Assembly (NCBI GenBank): GCA_017962275.1
Contig: JAGCVQ010000031.1
Location: 1-49,860, forward strand
Length of the DNA: 49,860 bases
Direction of reading: 5' to 3'
From: Bacteroidales bacterium
Lineage (GTDB): Bacteria; Bacteroidota; Bacteroidia; Bacteroidales; WCHB1-69
Shown: piece after piece, positions 24,547 through 33,146 of the stretch
Numbering within the stretch: the stretch's first letter is position 1
Layout of the letters: the number at the start of each line of letters is the position of its first letter
Program-made: the position numbers and the translations under genes
Notes under the pieces: generated by a model
What the model saw: only the letters and a program-made list of their open reading frames with translations
Databases searched by the model: none
What the model was told of the DNA's origin: nothing

Positions 24547-26844
24547 ATGTACCGTACCAAAACAATCCTATTCTCCTTGCTGTGGGTGCTTTTCGCGCTC
24601 ACCGTTCAAGCACAGTGCCCGGATTTCTTGGATTTGACGAGTGATCAAGTGACAGGAACCTACGGGCCAATCGACGGAACTCTCACGAATACGCCCATGA
24701 GCATCGGCATCATGCCAGGTCACCACACTCTCATCACACAGCAGGGAACGGATCCGCGGACAGGCGGGCAACTGCCACTGCTCCCGGACGGGGAAAGTGC
24801 CGTAATCAGATTGGGGTGCGAGCAGGCAGGAGGTCAGACAGAGTCGCTGATCTACACCTTCACAGTGGACCCGGATCAGCCTATTCTGCTGCTGAAATAT
24901 GCGGTTGTGCTGGAGAATCCCGATCACCCACTCCCCATGCAGCCGCGCTTCCTCATCCGCATGCTTGATGCCGACGGTGATCTTTTGAACGACTGCATGG
25001 AATACGATGTGGTCGCATCGAGCGATATTCCCGGCTTCCAACCGTATGAATATTCAGAAAATTCACAAATTATGTGGCGGCCATGGACGACCAACGGCTT
25101 CGACTTGTCGGCTTTCGCGGGGCAGACCGTGAAGCTGCAGCTCTCCACGTATGACTGCGCCTATCAAGCCCACTTCGGGTACGCCTATTTTACTGCAAGG
25201 TGTATAAATAACAAACTCTCTTTTTCCGATTGCGACAGCACTCAGGTAACGCTCAGTGCACCGCAGGGGTTCGAAAGCTATCTTTGGAACGACGGCAGCA
25301 CCGCCACCTCCACGATCTGCATGGTGCAGGGTGATACCATTATCACTTGCGTGGCCAACACCGTCACCGGATGCCAGCTCACCTTCTCCGGAACCATTGT
25401 CAGCCAGAACGTTCCCATGCAGGATCAGGACTATTATGACACCATCTGCCAAGGCGACACCTATCACAATTATGGTTTTGAATTACCTCCCCAAATGACG
25501 GAGGGAGACCAGGTCATCCATAACGTTTACTATGACATCACCAATTGCGAGGTGGGGGCCACGTCCACCTTGTATCTGCACGTCGATCAACGTTTCTATC
25601 ACATCTATGACGCGGCTTGCGAGGGCGACGACTACAACGACTACGGGTTCCTGTTCAGCCAGCTTTCAGTGGGGGTGATTGTGGACTCCACTACGGTGCC
25701 AAGGCCCGGCGGCTGCGACTCCACAACAGTGCTGCACCTCACGGTCAACGCTTCGTTCACGCTTCCCAATCTCATCAATGGTCCAACGACAGTGTGTACT
25801 AGGGCTGTGGAGCAATACACCCTTTTCAATTCCGAAGGATTGACCTTTATTGAATGGAACGTGCCATCAGGGGTGACCATTGTGAGCGGTCAGGGCTCGA
25901 ACTCTGTCATGCTCTATTTCTCGCAGGATGCACCAGACACCTCCATGATCACACTGACCGGCGCCAATGGCTGCGGAAACGGTTCTATTCCATTAGAAGT
26001 CAATGTTTTTCCGGCCTATTACGACTACTATTTCGACACGGTATGCATCGGTTCCGACTATTCGCAGCATGGATTCCAGTTGGGCGTTCAGGATAGTTTG
26101 GGGTACTTCATTTTCGTCCATAATGACACAACAGCCAGCGGTTGTGACAGCATTACTGCGTTGCAGATCATTGTGGCCGGGGTTCCGGAAATCACCGCTT
26201 TGGCCGATCCTACGGTGATTTGTGTGGGACAGGAGACCGAGTTGCACGCCATTGGGGCCAATGCCTCTGTCACGTTGTCTTCTGAATTGCCAATCGTGGA
26301 GGTGGGCGATATTTTGTGTACGGACAGCACCTTTGTGCACCCCGCTGACTGGCCATGCGGAAAAGTGGCTATGGGTGTTGTTTTTTACGTGGATGACACG
26401 GGAGAGCATGGTTGGGCGGTCAATTTGCAGGATGAACCTAACTTATTGATATGGGGCCTTTTGTTGGCTTTGGACATCCCGACTTTGACGAACTATACAA
26501 GCGCTTTTTCCACGATGGGAGATGTGGACGGCTATCAGAACACGGCATCCATCAGGGCCTCGGGAACCGCTGCCCAGTATCCGGCGGCTCACCACGTGGA
26601 TTATGAACACGGTTGGTATCTTCCCGCCGCTGGGCAACTCTATCATATATACGCAACCCTCGGGATAGTGAACAACTCCCTGCAAACCGTTGGAGAAGCT
26701 GTTTTTCCTTTGGATTCAGAATGGAGTTATTGGTCCTCCACTGAAAAATCACCCTACGAAGCATGGGCTTTGAACAATGGTACTTCGTTGAGTGTTGTCA
26801 ACAAATCCGTGTCGTTGTCCGTACGGACTATCCGTAACTTTTGA
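24547..26844 (+). CDS. Large secreted protein with repeated Cys-containing domains and a C-terminal DUF1566-like domain
   Basis: ATG 24547 begins a signal peptide (MYRTKTILFSLLWVLFALTV, cleavage after QAQ); the upstream frame to 24487 runs through a repeat. The mature protein (about 742 aa) has an N-terminal beta region and then at least three repeated units beginning with DTICQGDTYHNYGF, DAACEGDDYNDYGF and DTVCIGSDYSQHGF. The last 190 residues are a DUF1566-like domain (MGVVFYVDDTGEHGWAVNLQ, later DYEHGWYLPAAGQLYHIY and YWSSTEKSP). It ends SLSVRTIRNF with no type IX sorting domain. The next gene starts with a signal peptide and a copy of this last domain, followed by the sorting domain this one lacks. 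Confidence 0.7.
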   Translation: MYRTKTILFSLLWVLFALTVQAQCPDFLDLTSDQVTGTYGPIDGTLTNTPMSIGIMPGHHTLITQQGTDPRTGGQLPLLPDGESAVIRLGCEQAGGQTESLIYTFTVDPDQPILLLKYAVVLENPDHPLPMQPRFLIRMLDADGDLLNDCMEYDVVASSDIPGFQPYEYSENSQIMWRPWTTNGFDLSAFAGQTVKLQLSTYDCAYQAHFGYAYFTARCINNKLSFSDCDSTQVTLSAPQGFESYLWNDGSTATSTICMVQGDTIITCVANTVTGCQLTFSGTIVSQNVPMQDQDYYDTICQGDTYHNYGFELPPQMTEGDQVIHNVYYDITNCEVGATSTLYLHVDQRFYHIYDAACEGDDYNDYGFLFSQLSVGVIVDSTTVPRPGGCDSTTVLHLTVNASFTLPNLINGPTTVCTRAVEQYTLFNSEGLTFIEWNVPSGVTIVSGQGSNSVMLYFSQDAPDTSMITLTGANGCGNGSIPLEVNVFPAYYDYYFDTVCIGSDYSQHGFQLGVQDSLGYFIFVHNDTTASGCDSITALQIIVAGVPEITALADPTVICVGQETELHAIGANASVTLSSELPIVEVGDILCTDSTFVHPADWPCGKVAMGVVFYVDDTGEHGWAVNLQDEPNLLIWGLLLALDIPTLTNYTSAFSTMGDVDGYQNTASIRASGTAAQYPAAHHVDYEHGWYLPAAGQLYHIYATLGIVNNSLQTVGEAVFPLDSEWSYWSSTEKSPYEAWALNNGTSLSVVNKSVSLSVRTIRNF

Positions 26845-26858
26845 TTCATTTGTTGAAT

Positions 26859-28307
26859 ATGAAAAAGCTGATTCTCCATATATTGTTGCAGTTTGCCGTA
26901 ATGATAGGCTTCGGGCAGGTTTTCCATGTGGGTGATCTTTACACCGCCCCCGACGGCTCGCAGGGCGTTGTCTTTTTCGTGCGTGCGGACGGCAGCGGCT
27001 GGGCGGTGGCTCTTCACGATCTATCGTACATGATTCCATGGTCAACCACCTCGGATGACATACCCTCGCTTCCCAACTATAGTTCCACTTTCGTACAAGC
27101 TTCTTTAGCAGACACATCCGGATACACAAACACGCAACAGATACGGAATTTCTACGGACCGGGTTACCATTATGCCGCCGGTGCCGTGGATTTCGAGCAT
27201 GGATGGTATCTGCCCGCCACAGGCCAGCTTGCTATGATCTACGCACAGCTTTCGCTTCTTCAAACCGCATTGGTAAACGCAGGGGGGAATCCTATAGTTA
27301 CCGAGGGCCCTTCATCCGATTTCTTCGGCTTCCCCTATTGGAGCAGCTCCGAAGTGTCCGCCCAACACGCAGTTAAGTTCTCTTTTGCCGATGATGGCGC
27401 CTATGGATTCTTTTCCTCCCTCACGGGATCACCTCAAATACTCGATAAACAACTGCAGTTATTGGTGCGTGCCGTCCGCAGTTTCCCACCGCCACAAAAT
27501 GTTTACGACACTACGCTGTCCTACCAATGGAATACAGGAAGTACCGAGCCGCACTTTCACGATGTACCGTTGCAGAGCATGACATACGTTGTGACGGTGA
27601 GCAATGAGCACGGCTGCACGAACACCGACTCCGCCGACGTGATGGTGATTGACAACAACCCGCAGGTGATTTACGACACGGTTTGTCAAGGTTCGACATA
27701 TATTAACAATGGTTTTACGTTAAGTGCGCAGGAGACGGCAGAGGTGGGGGAGATTGTCCGTACGCACACCGTGTCCGCCGCCGACTGCGAGAGCGAAATC
27801 ACGCTGTTCCTTACGGTAATGCCGCACGACACGGTACATATCGAGCAGACTGCCCACCAGTCTTTTGTTTGGAACGACGTGACATACAACGAATCGGGAA
27901 CTTACACTCAGCATTTCAACAACCATATGGACTGCGACAGTACGGTTATCCTGACACTTACACTCGATGGCGGCGACGACCCCGGCCCCGAGCCTGACAC
28001 CATACCCTTCGGTGAAAATGACTCCCTTTTCCTCTACCTCCCAAACGCCATCACCCCTTCCCGCATCGACGGAATCAATGACTATTTCTACCTTCCTGAA
28101 GCATACCATCCTTTCATTAACGAGTTCGAAATCAGTATTTTCAATCGCTGGGGCGTGCAAGTTTTCCATGCCAGCGACAAACATTTCCGATGGGATGGTA
28201 CTATCAATGGTAAAATCTACTATAGCGCCGTTTACAACTACATCATCCGCTTCTATGATATCATAGGCAGACCGTATTATCTGAAAGGAAGCTTTACTGT
28301 ATTGTGA
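26859..28307 (+). CDS. Secreted protein with DUF1566-like domain and type IX (CHU_C/type B) sorting domain
   Basis: ATG 26859 opens a signal peptide (MKKLILHILLQFAVMIGFGQ). The 482-aa product has an N-terminal DUF1566-like domain (GVVFFVRADGSGWAVALHDL, DFEHGWYLPATGQLAMIYAQ, SYWSSSE-like FPYWSSSEVS). It continues through two Cys-containing beta units (DTVCQGSTYINNGF). The end is a gliding-motility/CHU_C domain: LPNAITPSRIDGINDYFYLP, FEISIFNRWGVQVF and YSAVYNYIIRFYDI. That last domain is the type B signal for the type IX secretion system, so the protein should reach the cell surface. It follows the previous gene by 14 bases, and the two share a domain. Confidence 0.78.
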   Translation: MKKLILHILLQFAVMIGFGQVFHVGDLYTAPDGSQGVVFFVRADGSGWAVALHDLSYMIPWSTTSDDIPSLPNYSSTFVQASLADTSGYTNTQQIRNFYGPGYHYAAGAVDFEHGWYLPATGQLAMIYAQLSLLQTALVNAGGNPIVTEGPSSDFFGFPYWSSSEVSAQHAVKFSFADDGAYGFFSSLTGSPQILDKQLQLLVRAVRSFPPPQNVYDTTLSYQWNTGSTEPHFHDVPLQSMTYVVTVSNEHGCTNTDSADVMVIDNNPQVIYDTVCQGSTYINNGFTLSAQETAEVGEIVRTHTVSAADCESEITLFLTVMPHDTVHIEQTAHQSFVWNDVTYNESGTYTQHFNNHMDCDSTVILTLTLDGGDDPGPEPDTIPFGENDSLFLYLPNAITPSRIDGINDYFYLPEAYHPFINEFEISIFNRWGVQVFHASDKHFRWDGTINGKIYYSAVYNYIIRFYDIIGRPYYLKGSFTVL

Positions 28308-29318
28308 TTACGACAACGTCTCGCATCTCACGTCATACACCGGCACGTCAAACACCCGTTCCATGGCCTTGACCAGCACCTCAGAGGGGACAGAGAAACC
28401 GCTGGGTGCTATGGGATTAACGGTCACAGCCAAGAGGTTCGGGCGTTTCAAGACATAGAGTCTTCCGCCTTTGCTCAAAAAGAGACGCAATGTCATCGGG
28501 GAGACGAAAATCTTGGTGAAATCCTTCACAATGACGGCGGCGTTTTTCACTTCGGGCTGCATCTTCAGGAAGTTCAGCATCATGTCGGTGAGGATGCCGC
28601 TGATGAAAAGTTGGTTGCCGTGCGAGAAAAGTTCCGTCTTGTATTTGTCGGACAGCAACGACGAGGGAATGTTCAGCGAGACGGGGTTCCCCTCCTCTAA
28701 CGCAAAAATGCCGTTCTCGACCTGCAGCAACTCGTCAGCTTTATCCGTTTCGTATTCAGGGAGTTGCATCAAATCATGCAATTCGGAGGTCTTCTTCACG
28801 ATGGTATTGAGATCCGGGGCGATGGCCGCTCCGGTGGAGAGAATCAGCCCGTCGGTAATGGTCGGCGCAGCGTGGCTCTTCCGCGACAGCGCCCCATCGA
28901 CGATGGTCAGATCGACTCCGAACTCCCCCATCCTATCCAGCACTTTACGCACCCCGCCCGTGGTCGCGGGACCCGACAGAATCACCTTGCCGGCCTGCAA
29001 CACCCGCGCCGTCACCAAACGGCCTAAAGAGGTGCTCTCTTCCGACAGATCCACGATTTCCGAGAGCAACTGCCGCTGCCGGTAGTGGTACTCCGACGTC
29101 ACGAACAGCGTTCCCTCATACAGTTCGATTTCGGGCTTCTCAGTCTGCGTCACCTGGTCGGTCTTCTCCCCGTCGATACCGATACTCGTCACCGCCACCG
29201 TCTTGCCCCGTTCCCGAAGCAACTCCAGCAAATAGTTGAGCGTCACCGTCTTGCCGGTATTTTTAGCCATACCGGTGATGGAGAGGGTGCGACATTGGAG
29301 GATGTTATCTAATATCAT
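28308..29318 (-). CDS. P-loop protein, probable lysine 5,6-aminomutase reactivase subunit KamB
   Basis: The 336-aa protein begins MILDNILQCRTLSITGMAKN, with a Walker-A-like GMAKNTGKT at residues 16-24 (one residue longer than the usual P-loop). It continues with LYEGTLFVTSEYHYRQRQ, VDGALSRKSHAAP and ITDGLILSTGAAIAPDLNTI. To my recall this pattern (AKNTGKT, VDGALSRKS, ILSTGAA) is that of KamB-type proteins, which with KamC reactivate B12-dependent lysine 5,6-aminomutase. The lysine-fermentation genes kal and kce start 19.6 kb to the right, which supports the idea but is not adjacency. It is convergent with the preceding plus gene (stops adjacent). Family assignment is moderate; nucleotide binding is secure. 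Confidence 0.55.
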   Translation of the reverse strand: MILDNILQCRTLSITGMAKNTGKTVTLNYLLELLRERGKTVAVTSIGIDGEKTDQVTQTEKPEIELYEGTLFVTSEYHYRQRQLLSEIVDLSEESTSLGRLVTARVLQAGKVILSGPATTGGVRKVLDRMGEFGVDLTIVDGALSRKSHAAPTITDGLILSTGAAIAPDLNTIVKKTSELHDLMQLPEYETDKADELLQVENGIFALEEGNPVSLNIPSSLLSDKYKTELFSHGNQLFISGILTDMMLNFLKMQPEVKNAAVIVKDFTKIFVSPMTLRLFLSKGGRLYVLKRPNLLAVTVNPIAPSGFSVPSEVLVKAMERVFDVPVYDVRCETLS

Positions 29319-29348
29319 AGTTAGTAGTTAGCAGTTAGCAGTTAGCAG
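29319..29348. repeat. AGTTAGC phrase repeat overlapping the end of the four-helix protein
   Basis: AGTTAGTAGTTAGCAGTTAG words lie between the KamB-like gene start and the next minus gene, and the last codons of that gene (PQLLTANC) are translated from it. Confidence 0.7.
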
Positions 29349-29723
29349 TTGAGGGTTCGGAACATTATTGGGTTTAGGGAATTTCTGAGTTTTCGTTATC
29401 GCCGACAGGATTTTTACAAGTTCTATGTCGTCATTCCGAACACTCTCATGTTGAGGAGCAGTAATATATCCATTTTCAAACAGCATATCAATCCAATATA
29501 ACGTTTCTGAAGCTTCTTTGTATGCAATATACATTTTCGCATAAAAATCTTTTTTCGACTGAGCACATAATGCCTCGCTTATATTGGCACCAATACTTGT
29601 TCCTGAACGCAATAGCTGTTTCGACATAACAAACTCCCTCTTTTGTTGCTGCAAATACTGATGCATCTTTATGATTCTCGAGGCAAAGCGTCGGCTTTTT
29701 TCTTGTACAATACTATGTTTCAT
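29328..29723 (-). CDS. Four-helix-bundle protein (23S rRNA intervening-sequence type)
   Basis: ATG 29723 (MKHSIVQEKSRRFASRIIKM) is chosen because the extension upstream spans the promoter. The 131-aa product fits the four-helix-bundle family: SKQLLRSGTSIGANISEALC, then SKKDFYAKMYIAYKEASETL and YWIDMLFENGYI. The family is related to diversity-generating-retroelement Avd proteins and to genes inside 23S rRNA intervening sequences. No reverse transcriptase or rRNA is nearby, so it is a stand-alone copy. The C-terminal PNPQLLTANC is encoded by the AGTTAGC repeat and is probably not part of the ancestral protein. Confidence 0.8.
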   Translation of the reverse strand: MKHSIVQEKSRRFASRIIKMHQYLQQQKREFVMSKQLLRSGTSIGANISEALCAQSKKDFYAKMYIAYKEASETLYWIDMLFENGYITAPQHESVRNDDIELVKILSAITKTQKFPKPNNVPNPQLLTANC

Positions 29724-29758
29724 GTCAAACACTTTTCTTTTTATTTTCAACTGGTTTG

Positions 29759-29791
29759 CAAAAATAAAGAGAGAAACAATCACCCAGCAAA
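29759..29791 (-). promoter_or_regulatory. Promoter with -33 TTTG and -7 TATTTTTG for the four-helix gene
   Basis: On the minus strand, TTTG (29791-29788) and TATTTTTG (29766-29759) are separated by 21 bases. This fits the Bacteroidetes promoter form and lies 36 bases before ATG 29723. Confidence 0.65.
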
Positions 29792-29835
29792 CCTCAAAAG
29801 GAAAGTATCAACACCGAACAGTTCATTTCCCCGGA

Positions 29836-29868
29836 ACTGCTAACTGCTAACTGCTAACTGCTAACTAT
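29836..29868. repeat. CTGCTAACTG phrase repeat at the end of pepP
   Basis: AACTGCTAACTGCTAACTGC words in the same family as 29319-29348 supply the TAG stop codon of the following gene (29861-29863). Confidence 0.7.
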
Positions 29869-31159
29869 TAGCCGCGCCGCGCATCAGTGCCTCGATTTCT
29901 TCGACTTCCACCGGCACATCCGCCATCAGGTCGATGGGGGTTTCCCCGACCACCACGTCGGTTTCGATGCGGACGCCGATGCCCTCCTCGGCGATGTAGA
30001 TACCGGGCTCGCAACTCAGCACGTTGCCGGGCTGAAACACCCAGTCGCGCTGACCCACATCATGCACGTCCAAGCCGATGAAATGGCTGGTGTTGTGCAT
30101 GTAGTACTTCTTGAAGCAAGGCATTGCAGGATCTTGCTTGTCCACATCCTCTTGGGTGTATAACCCCAGCTTAATCAGTTCCTCATCCATCCGTTTGAAG
30201 ACATAGTCGTTGATCTTGTGGATGGTCATGCCGGGCTTGAAGAGCGGAATCGTCTCCTTATATATCGACAGAACGGCCTCATAGACAGCCTTTTGCCGCG
30301 AGGTGAATTTGCCGTTCACAGGCACGGTGCGGGAGCAATCGCCGGCATAGTTGGCATATTCGGCACCAAAATCCATCAGCAGCAGGTCACCGTCGTGCAT
30401 CTGTTTGTCGTTCTTGATGTAGTGGAGAATACAGGTGTCGGGACCAGCGGCGATGATGGGCGCAAACGAATGCGTGGTGGCACCGTTGCGGATCACCTCG
30501 TAGGTCATCTCGGCCTCTATCTCGTACTCGTATTTCCCTGGCTTAATGGCCGATAACGCTCTCCGAAACATCTTACCGGTGATCTCGCAGGCCTTCTTCA
30601 TCGTCTGCAACTCCTCGGCGCACTTGACGTTGCGCAACGGATAGAGGATCGGGGCGAGACGGCGGTAGTCGTGCAACGGGTAGTCCTTCTTCAGCTGTTC
30701 GGCGAAACGGATCTCGCGCGTCGGGAGCTCCTGGCGGAAACGCGGGTCCTCGGGAATATGGAGATAGACGTGCTCCGACTGCACCATCACGGCATTGAGG
30801 ACGCTCTCGAATTCCTCGATGAACATTACATTCTGCACGCCGGAAATCCTCTTCGCATCCTCCTTCGAGAGCCGGTGCCCGAACCAGACAATCTTCTCGG
30901 GCGACGGGTTCTTGATGAAGAGCACCTCGCGGTAGTCCGGGGTCGGATGCCACGGGGCCATCATCAGGATTGTCTCCTCCTGGTCGATGCCGCAGAGGTA
31001 GAGCAGCTCCGAGTTCTGCCGGAAGGGATGGGTGGTGTCGCCGCAGCGGGGGTATTCGTCGTGGGAGACCAGAATGGCGACGGAATTCTCCGCCATCTCG
31101 CCGACCACATTGCGGCGGTTGCGGGTGTAAAATTCAGCTGACAAAGGTTGGTAACGCAT
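29861..31159 (-). CDS. pepP: Xaa-Pro aminopeptidase (aminopeptidase P)
   Basis: ATG 31159 (MRYQPLSAEFYTRNRRNVVG) lies 19 bases after a -7 word; the frame upstream of it spans the promoter. The 432-aa protein has an N-terminal creatinase-like domain (about 1-170) with PFRQNSELLYLCGIDQEETI. A pita-bread metallopeptidase domain follows, with metal ligands Asp in LLMDFGAEYANYAGDCSRTV, His in TSHFIGLDVHDVG, Glu in CEPGIYI and Glu in GVRIETDVVV. It removes N-terminal residues before proline using Mn2+. There is no signal peptide, so it acts in the cytoplasm. It is separated from the four-helix gene by a repeat, and its stop is within that repeat. Confidence 0.93.
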   Translation of the reverse strand: MRYQPLSAEFYTRNRRNVVGEMAENSVAILVSHDEYPRCGDTTHPFRQNSELLYLCGIDQEETILMMAPWHPTPDYREVLFIKNPSPEKIVWFGHRLSKEDAKRISGVQNVMFIEEFESVLNAVMVQSEHVYLHIPEDPRFRQELPTREIRFAEQLKKDYPLHDYRRLAPILYPLRNVKCAEELQTMKKACEITGKMFRRALSAIKPGKYEYEIEAEMTYEVIRNGATTHSFAPIIAAGPDTCILHYIKNDKQMHDGDLLLMDFGAEYANYAGDCSRTVPVNGKFTSRQKAVYEAVLSIYKETIPLFKPGMTIHKINDYVFKRMDEELIKLGLYTQEDVDKQDPAMPCFKKYYMHNTSHFIGLDVHDVGQRDWVFQPGNVLSCEPGIYIAEEGIGVRIETDVVVGETPIDLMADVPVEVEEIEALMRGAANS

Positions 31160-31177
31160 AATCGTAATTTTGGACGG

Positions 31178-31185
31178 CAAAGGTA
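31178..31185 (-). promoter_or_regulatory. -7 promoter element TACCTTTG for pepP
   Basis: The minus-strand TACCTTTG followed by GCCG is 19 bases before ATG 31159; no clear -33 is seen. Confidence 0.6.
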
Positions 31186-31239
31186 CGATTTTTTCAAACC
31201 GCGAACACCGTGTCCGAAAAAACACTATTTTCGCGGATT

Positions 31240-31290
31240 GAAACCTTAAACCTTAAACCTTAAACTTGGAACTTTGAACTTTAACCGTCA
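31240..31290. repeat. CCTTAAACCTTAAACC and GGAACTTTGAAC phrase repeats
   Basis: AACCTTAAACCTTAAACCTT words followed by GGAACTTTGAACTTTAACC fill the gap between the divergent pepP and DUF819 genes. Confidence 0.6.
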
Positions 31291-31293
31291 GCG

Positions 31294-32448
31294 ATGCTAT
31301 TAACCGTCCTCTACCTCCTTGCCGTCCCGCTGCTGGTCATGCTCGCGGCGAAACGATGGCCCGTCATCGAGAAAATATCCCCGATGGTGATTCTCTACGT
31401 CATCGGGCTGGCGGTCGGCAACATCGGCCTCGTGGATGAGCCGGCCCGGAAGGTCTGCACCAACGTCTCCAACGTGACGGTGCTGCTCTCCATCCCGCTG
31501 ATGCTGATGGGCTGCGACTTCCGGGCATGGTCGGCGAAAGCCGCGCTCAAGGCCTTCCTCATCGGGTTGTTCAGCATCCTCATCGTCACCATAGGCGGGT
31601 TCTTTCTGTTTCAGAAACAGGCTGTTAGCGCGGGCATCCCGCATGCGGACTTCGCGAGGGTGAGCGCGGCGATGACCGGCATCTACACCGGCGGCATCCC
31701 CAATTTCGCGCCCGTGTCCAAAGCCGTACACCTCCCCGACAACCTCTTCCTGCTGGTTTCTGGTTACGACCTCGTGGTCACCAGTCTCTACCTCCTTTTC
31801 ATCGTCTTCCTCGGCCGGAAGGTGGTCCGTTGGCTTTTCCCCACCGAGCAGCACTCCCCCACCCTTGACGACACCCCGGACACTCCCGCAACGGAAACTG
31901 TCCCGGACAAGCCCTTTCGTTCCCGCCTCGCGAATCGTGCCGCCGGCATAGGTGTCGCCGTGGTCATCGTGGCTATCTCCTACGCGCTATCGATGGTCAT
32001 CCCCATCGACAACAGCACGGCCGTCATCATCCTCCTGCTCACCACCCTTTCCATCGCACTCTCGTTCTGGAAACCCATCCAAAAGCTGGAGGGAACCTTC
32101 GACACGGGCCTCTATTTCGTGTACGTTTTCTGCCTTGCCGTGGCCACGATGGTGAACGTCCACGACCTCGAATTCAGCCGATACATCTTTATATTATATT
32201 ACATCGCTTTCGCGGTGTTCGGATCGCTGCTGCTCCAGTTACTGTTCGCCAAAATCCTCAAAATCGACGGCGACCTCACCCTGGCGGCCTCTATCTCCCT
32301 CATCAACTCCCCGCCCTTCGTGCCCATGGTGGCCGCCGTCCTGCACAACAAATCGGTGATCCTCCCCGGCATCGCCATCGGTCTCCTCGGGTATGCCGTC
32401 GGCAACTACTTGGGAATCGGGATTTTCATGCTGCTGTCGGCGGTGTAG
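31294..32448 (+). CDS. DUF819 family membrane protein
   Basis: The 384-aa product has about ten membrane helices; the first is LYLLAVPLLVMLAAKRW. The DUF819 pattern is seen in SPMVILYVIGLAVGNIGLVD, SAAMTGIYTGGIPNFAPVSK and SISLINSPPFVPMVAAVL near the C-terminus. A soluble loop of about 35 residues rich in Thr, Asp and Pro lies at about 185-215. The family is related to transporters of unclear substrate. No RBS is clear, and the gene stands alone between two repeat stretches, so no partner is suggested by context. Confidence 0.8.
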   Translation: MLLTVLYLLAVPLLVMLAAKRWPVIEKISPMVILYVIGLAVGNIGLVDEPARKVCTNVSNVTVLLSIPLMLMGCDFRAWSAKAALKAFLIGLFSILIVTIGGFFLFQKQAVSAGIPHADFARVSAAMTGIYTGGIPNFAPVSKAVHLPDNLFLLVSGYDLVVTSLYLLFIVFLGRKVVRWLFPTEQHSPTLDDTPDTPATETVPDKPFRSRLANRAAGIGVAVVIVAISYALSMVIPIDNSTAVIILLLTTLSIALSFWKPIQKLEGTFDTGLYFVYVFCLAVATMVNVHDLEFSRYIFILYYIAFAVFGSLLLQLLFAKILKIDGDLTLAASISLINSPPFVPMVAAVLHNKSVILPGIAIGLLGYAVGNYLGIGIFMLLSAV

Positions 32449-32491
32449 TATAAGGGTTACATGGTTAGGTGTTTACACGGTTACAAAGGGT

Positions 32492-32519
32492 GTAGAGACG
32501 CAAAATTTTGTGTCTCTAC
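32492..32519. repeat. 28-bp GTAG...CTAC palindrome, copy 5
   Basis: GTAGAGACGCAAAATTTTGT plus GTCTCTAC, with one mismatch in the arm, follows the DUF819 gene by 43 bases. Confidence 0.8.
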
Positions 32520-32585
32520 CTCCGGTCCAACTCCTGTCCAACTCCGGTGTAACTCCGGTGTAACTCCGGTGTAGGTCCGGTGTAC
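32520..32585. repeat. Six 11-bp tandem repeats CTCCGGTGTAA
   Basis: Six consecutive 11-base units begin at 32520, 32531, 32542, 32553, 32564 and 32575, with a consensus CTCCGGTGTAA. The third and fourth are identical; the first two have CCAA at their end and the last begins with G. No gene is involved. Confidence 0.85.
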
Positions 32586-32607
32586 CCCTGCGATTCGCTG
32601 TGAGGTT

Positions 32608-32636
32608 GTAGGGATGTCGCAGTGCGGCATCCCTGC
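32608..32636. repeat. Diverged GTAG...CTGC palindrome, copy 6
   Basis: GTAGGGATGTCGCA and TGCGGCATCCCTGC form an imperfect inverted repeat with the GTAGGG/CCCTxC ends of the other palindromes. Confidence 0.55.
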
Positions 32637-32736
32637 ATTATCAACATAAATATTTGATATAAAAACAGTTACATTTGCCGGTGAAAAATATTTCAAAAAA
32701 AATAGTACTATGCGATACAAGGTACTGAAATTTTTG

Positions 32737-32744
32737 TATCTTTG
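32737..32744 (+). promoter_or_regulatory. -7 promoter element TATCTTTG for the PadR-efflux operon
   Basis: TATCTTTG followed by CCGCG lies 28 bases before the padR ATG at 32772. A second -7-like word, TACATTTG, is at 32670-32677. Confidence 0.6.
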
Positions 32745-32771
32745 CCGCGTCAAACTTCAAAGCAAGAAACG

Positions 32772-33134
32772 ATGAATATCAATGCAGAAAATGTGAAGTC
32801 GCAGATGCGGAAAGGGTATCTTGAGTATTGTATCCTTTTGATAATCAACAAGAAGCCCGCATACGTCTCCGACATCATCAACGAATTGAAAGAGGCGAAG
32901 ATGATTGTGGTGGAAGGCACGCTCTACCCGCTCCTCTCGCGACTGAAGAACAACGGTATCCTGCAATACGAATGGCAGGAGTCCGTCTCCGGCCCCCCGC
33001 GCAAGTACTACGAGCTCACCGAATCCGGCCAGGCCTTCCTCTCCGAATTGGAAACCGGCTGGGAGGAACTCCAGCAAGCCGTCGAACATTTGAGAATTAA
33101 GAATGAAGAATGTATAATGGAGAATGAAGAATGA
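32772..33134 (+). CDS. PadR-family transcriptional regulator
   Basis: ATG 32772 (MNINAENVKSQMRKGYLEYC) follows the promoter. The 120-aa protein is one winged-HTH domain of the PadR type, with ILLIINKKPAYVSDIINELK and VVEGTLYPLLSRLKNNGILQ, followed by PPRKYYELTESGQAFLSELE. It likely represses the efflux genes downstream, as PadR proteins often do for MacB-type operons in Bacteroidales. The last residues, RIKNEECIMENEE, are encoded by a GAATGAAGAATG repeat, so they are probably a non-conserved tail. The ligand is unknown. Confidence 0.88.
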   Translation: MNINAENVKSQMRKGYLEYCILLIINKKPAYVSDIINELKEAKMIVVEGTLYPLLSRLKNNGILQYEWQESVSGPPRKYYELTESGQAFLSELETGWEELQQAVEHLRIKNEECIMENEE

Positions 33135-33146
33135 AGAATGAAGAAT

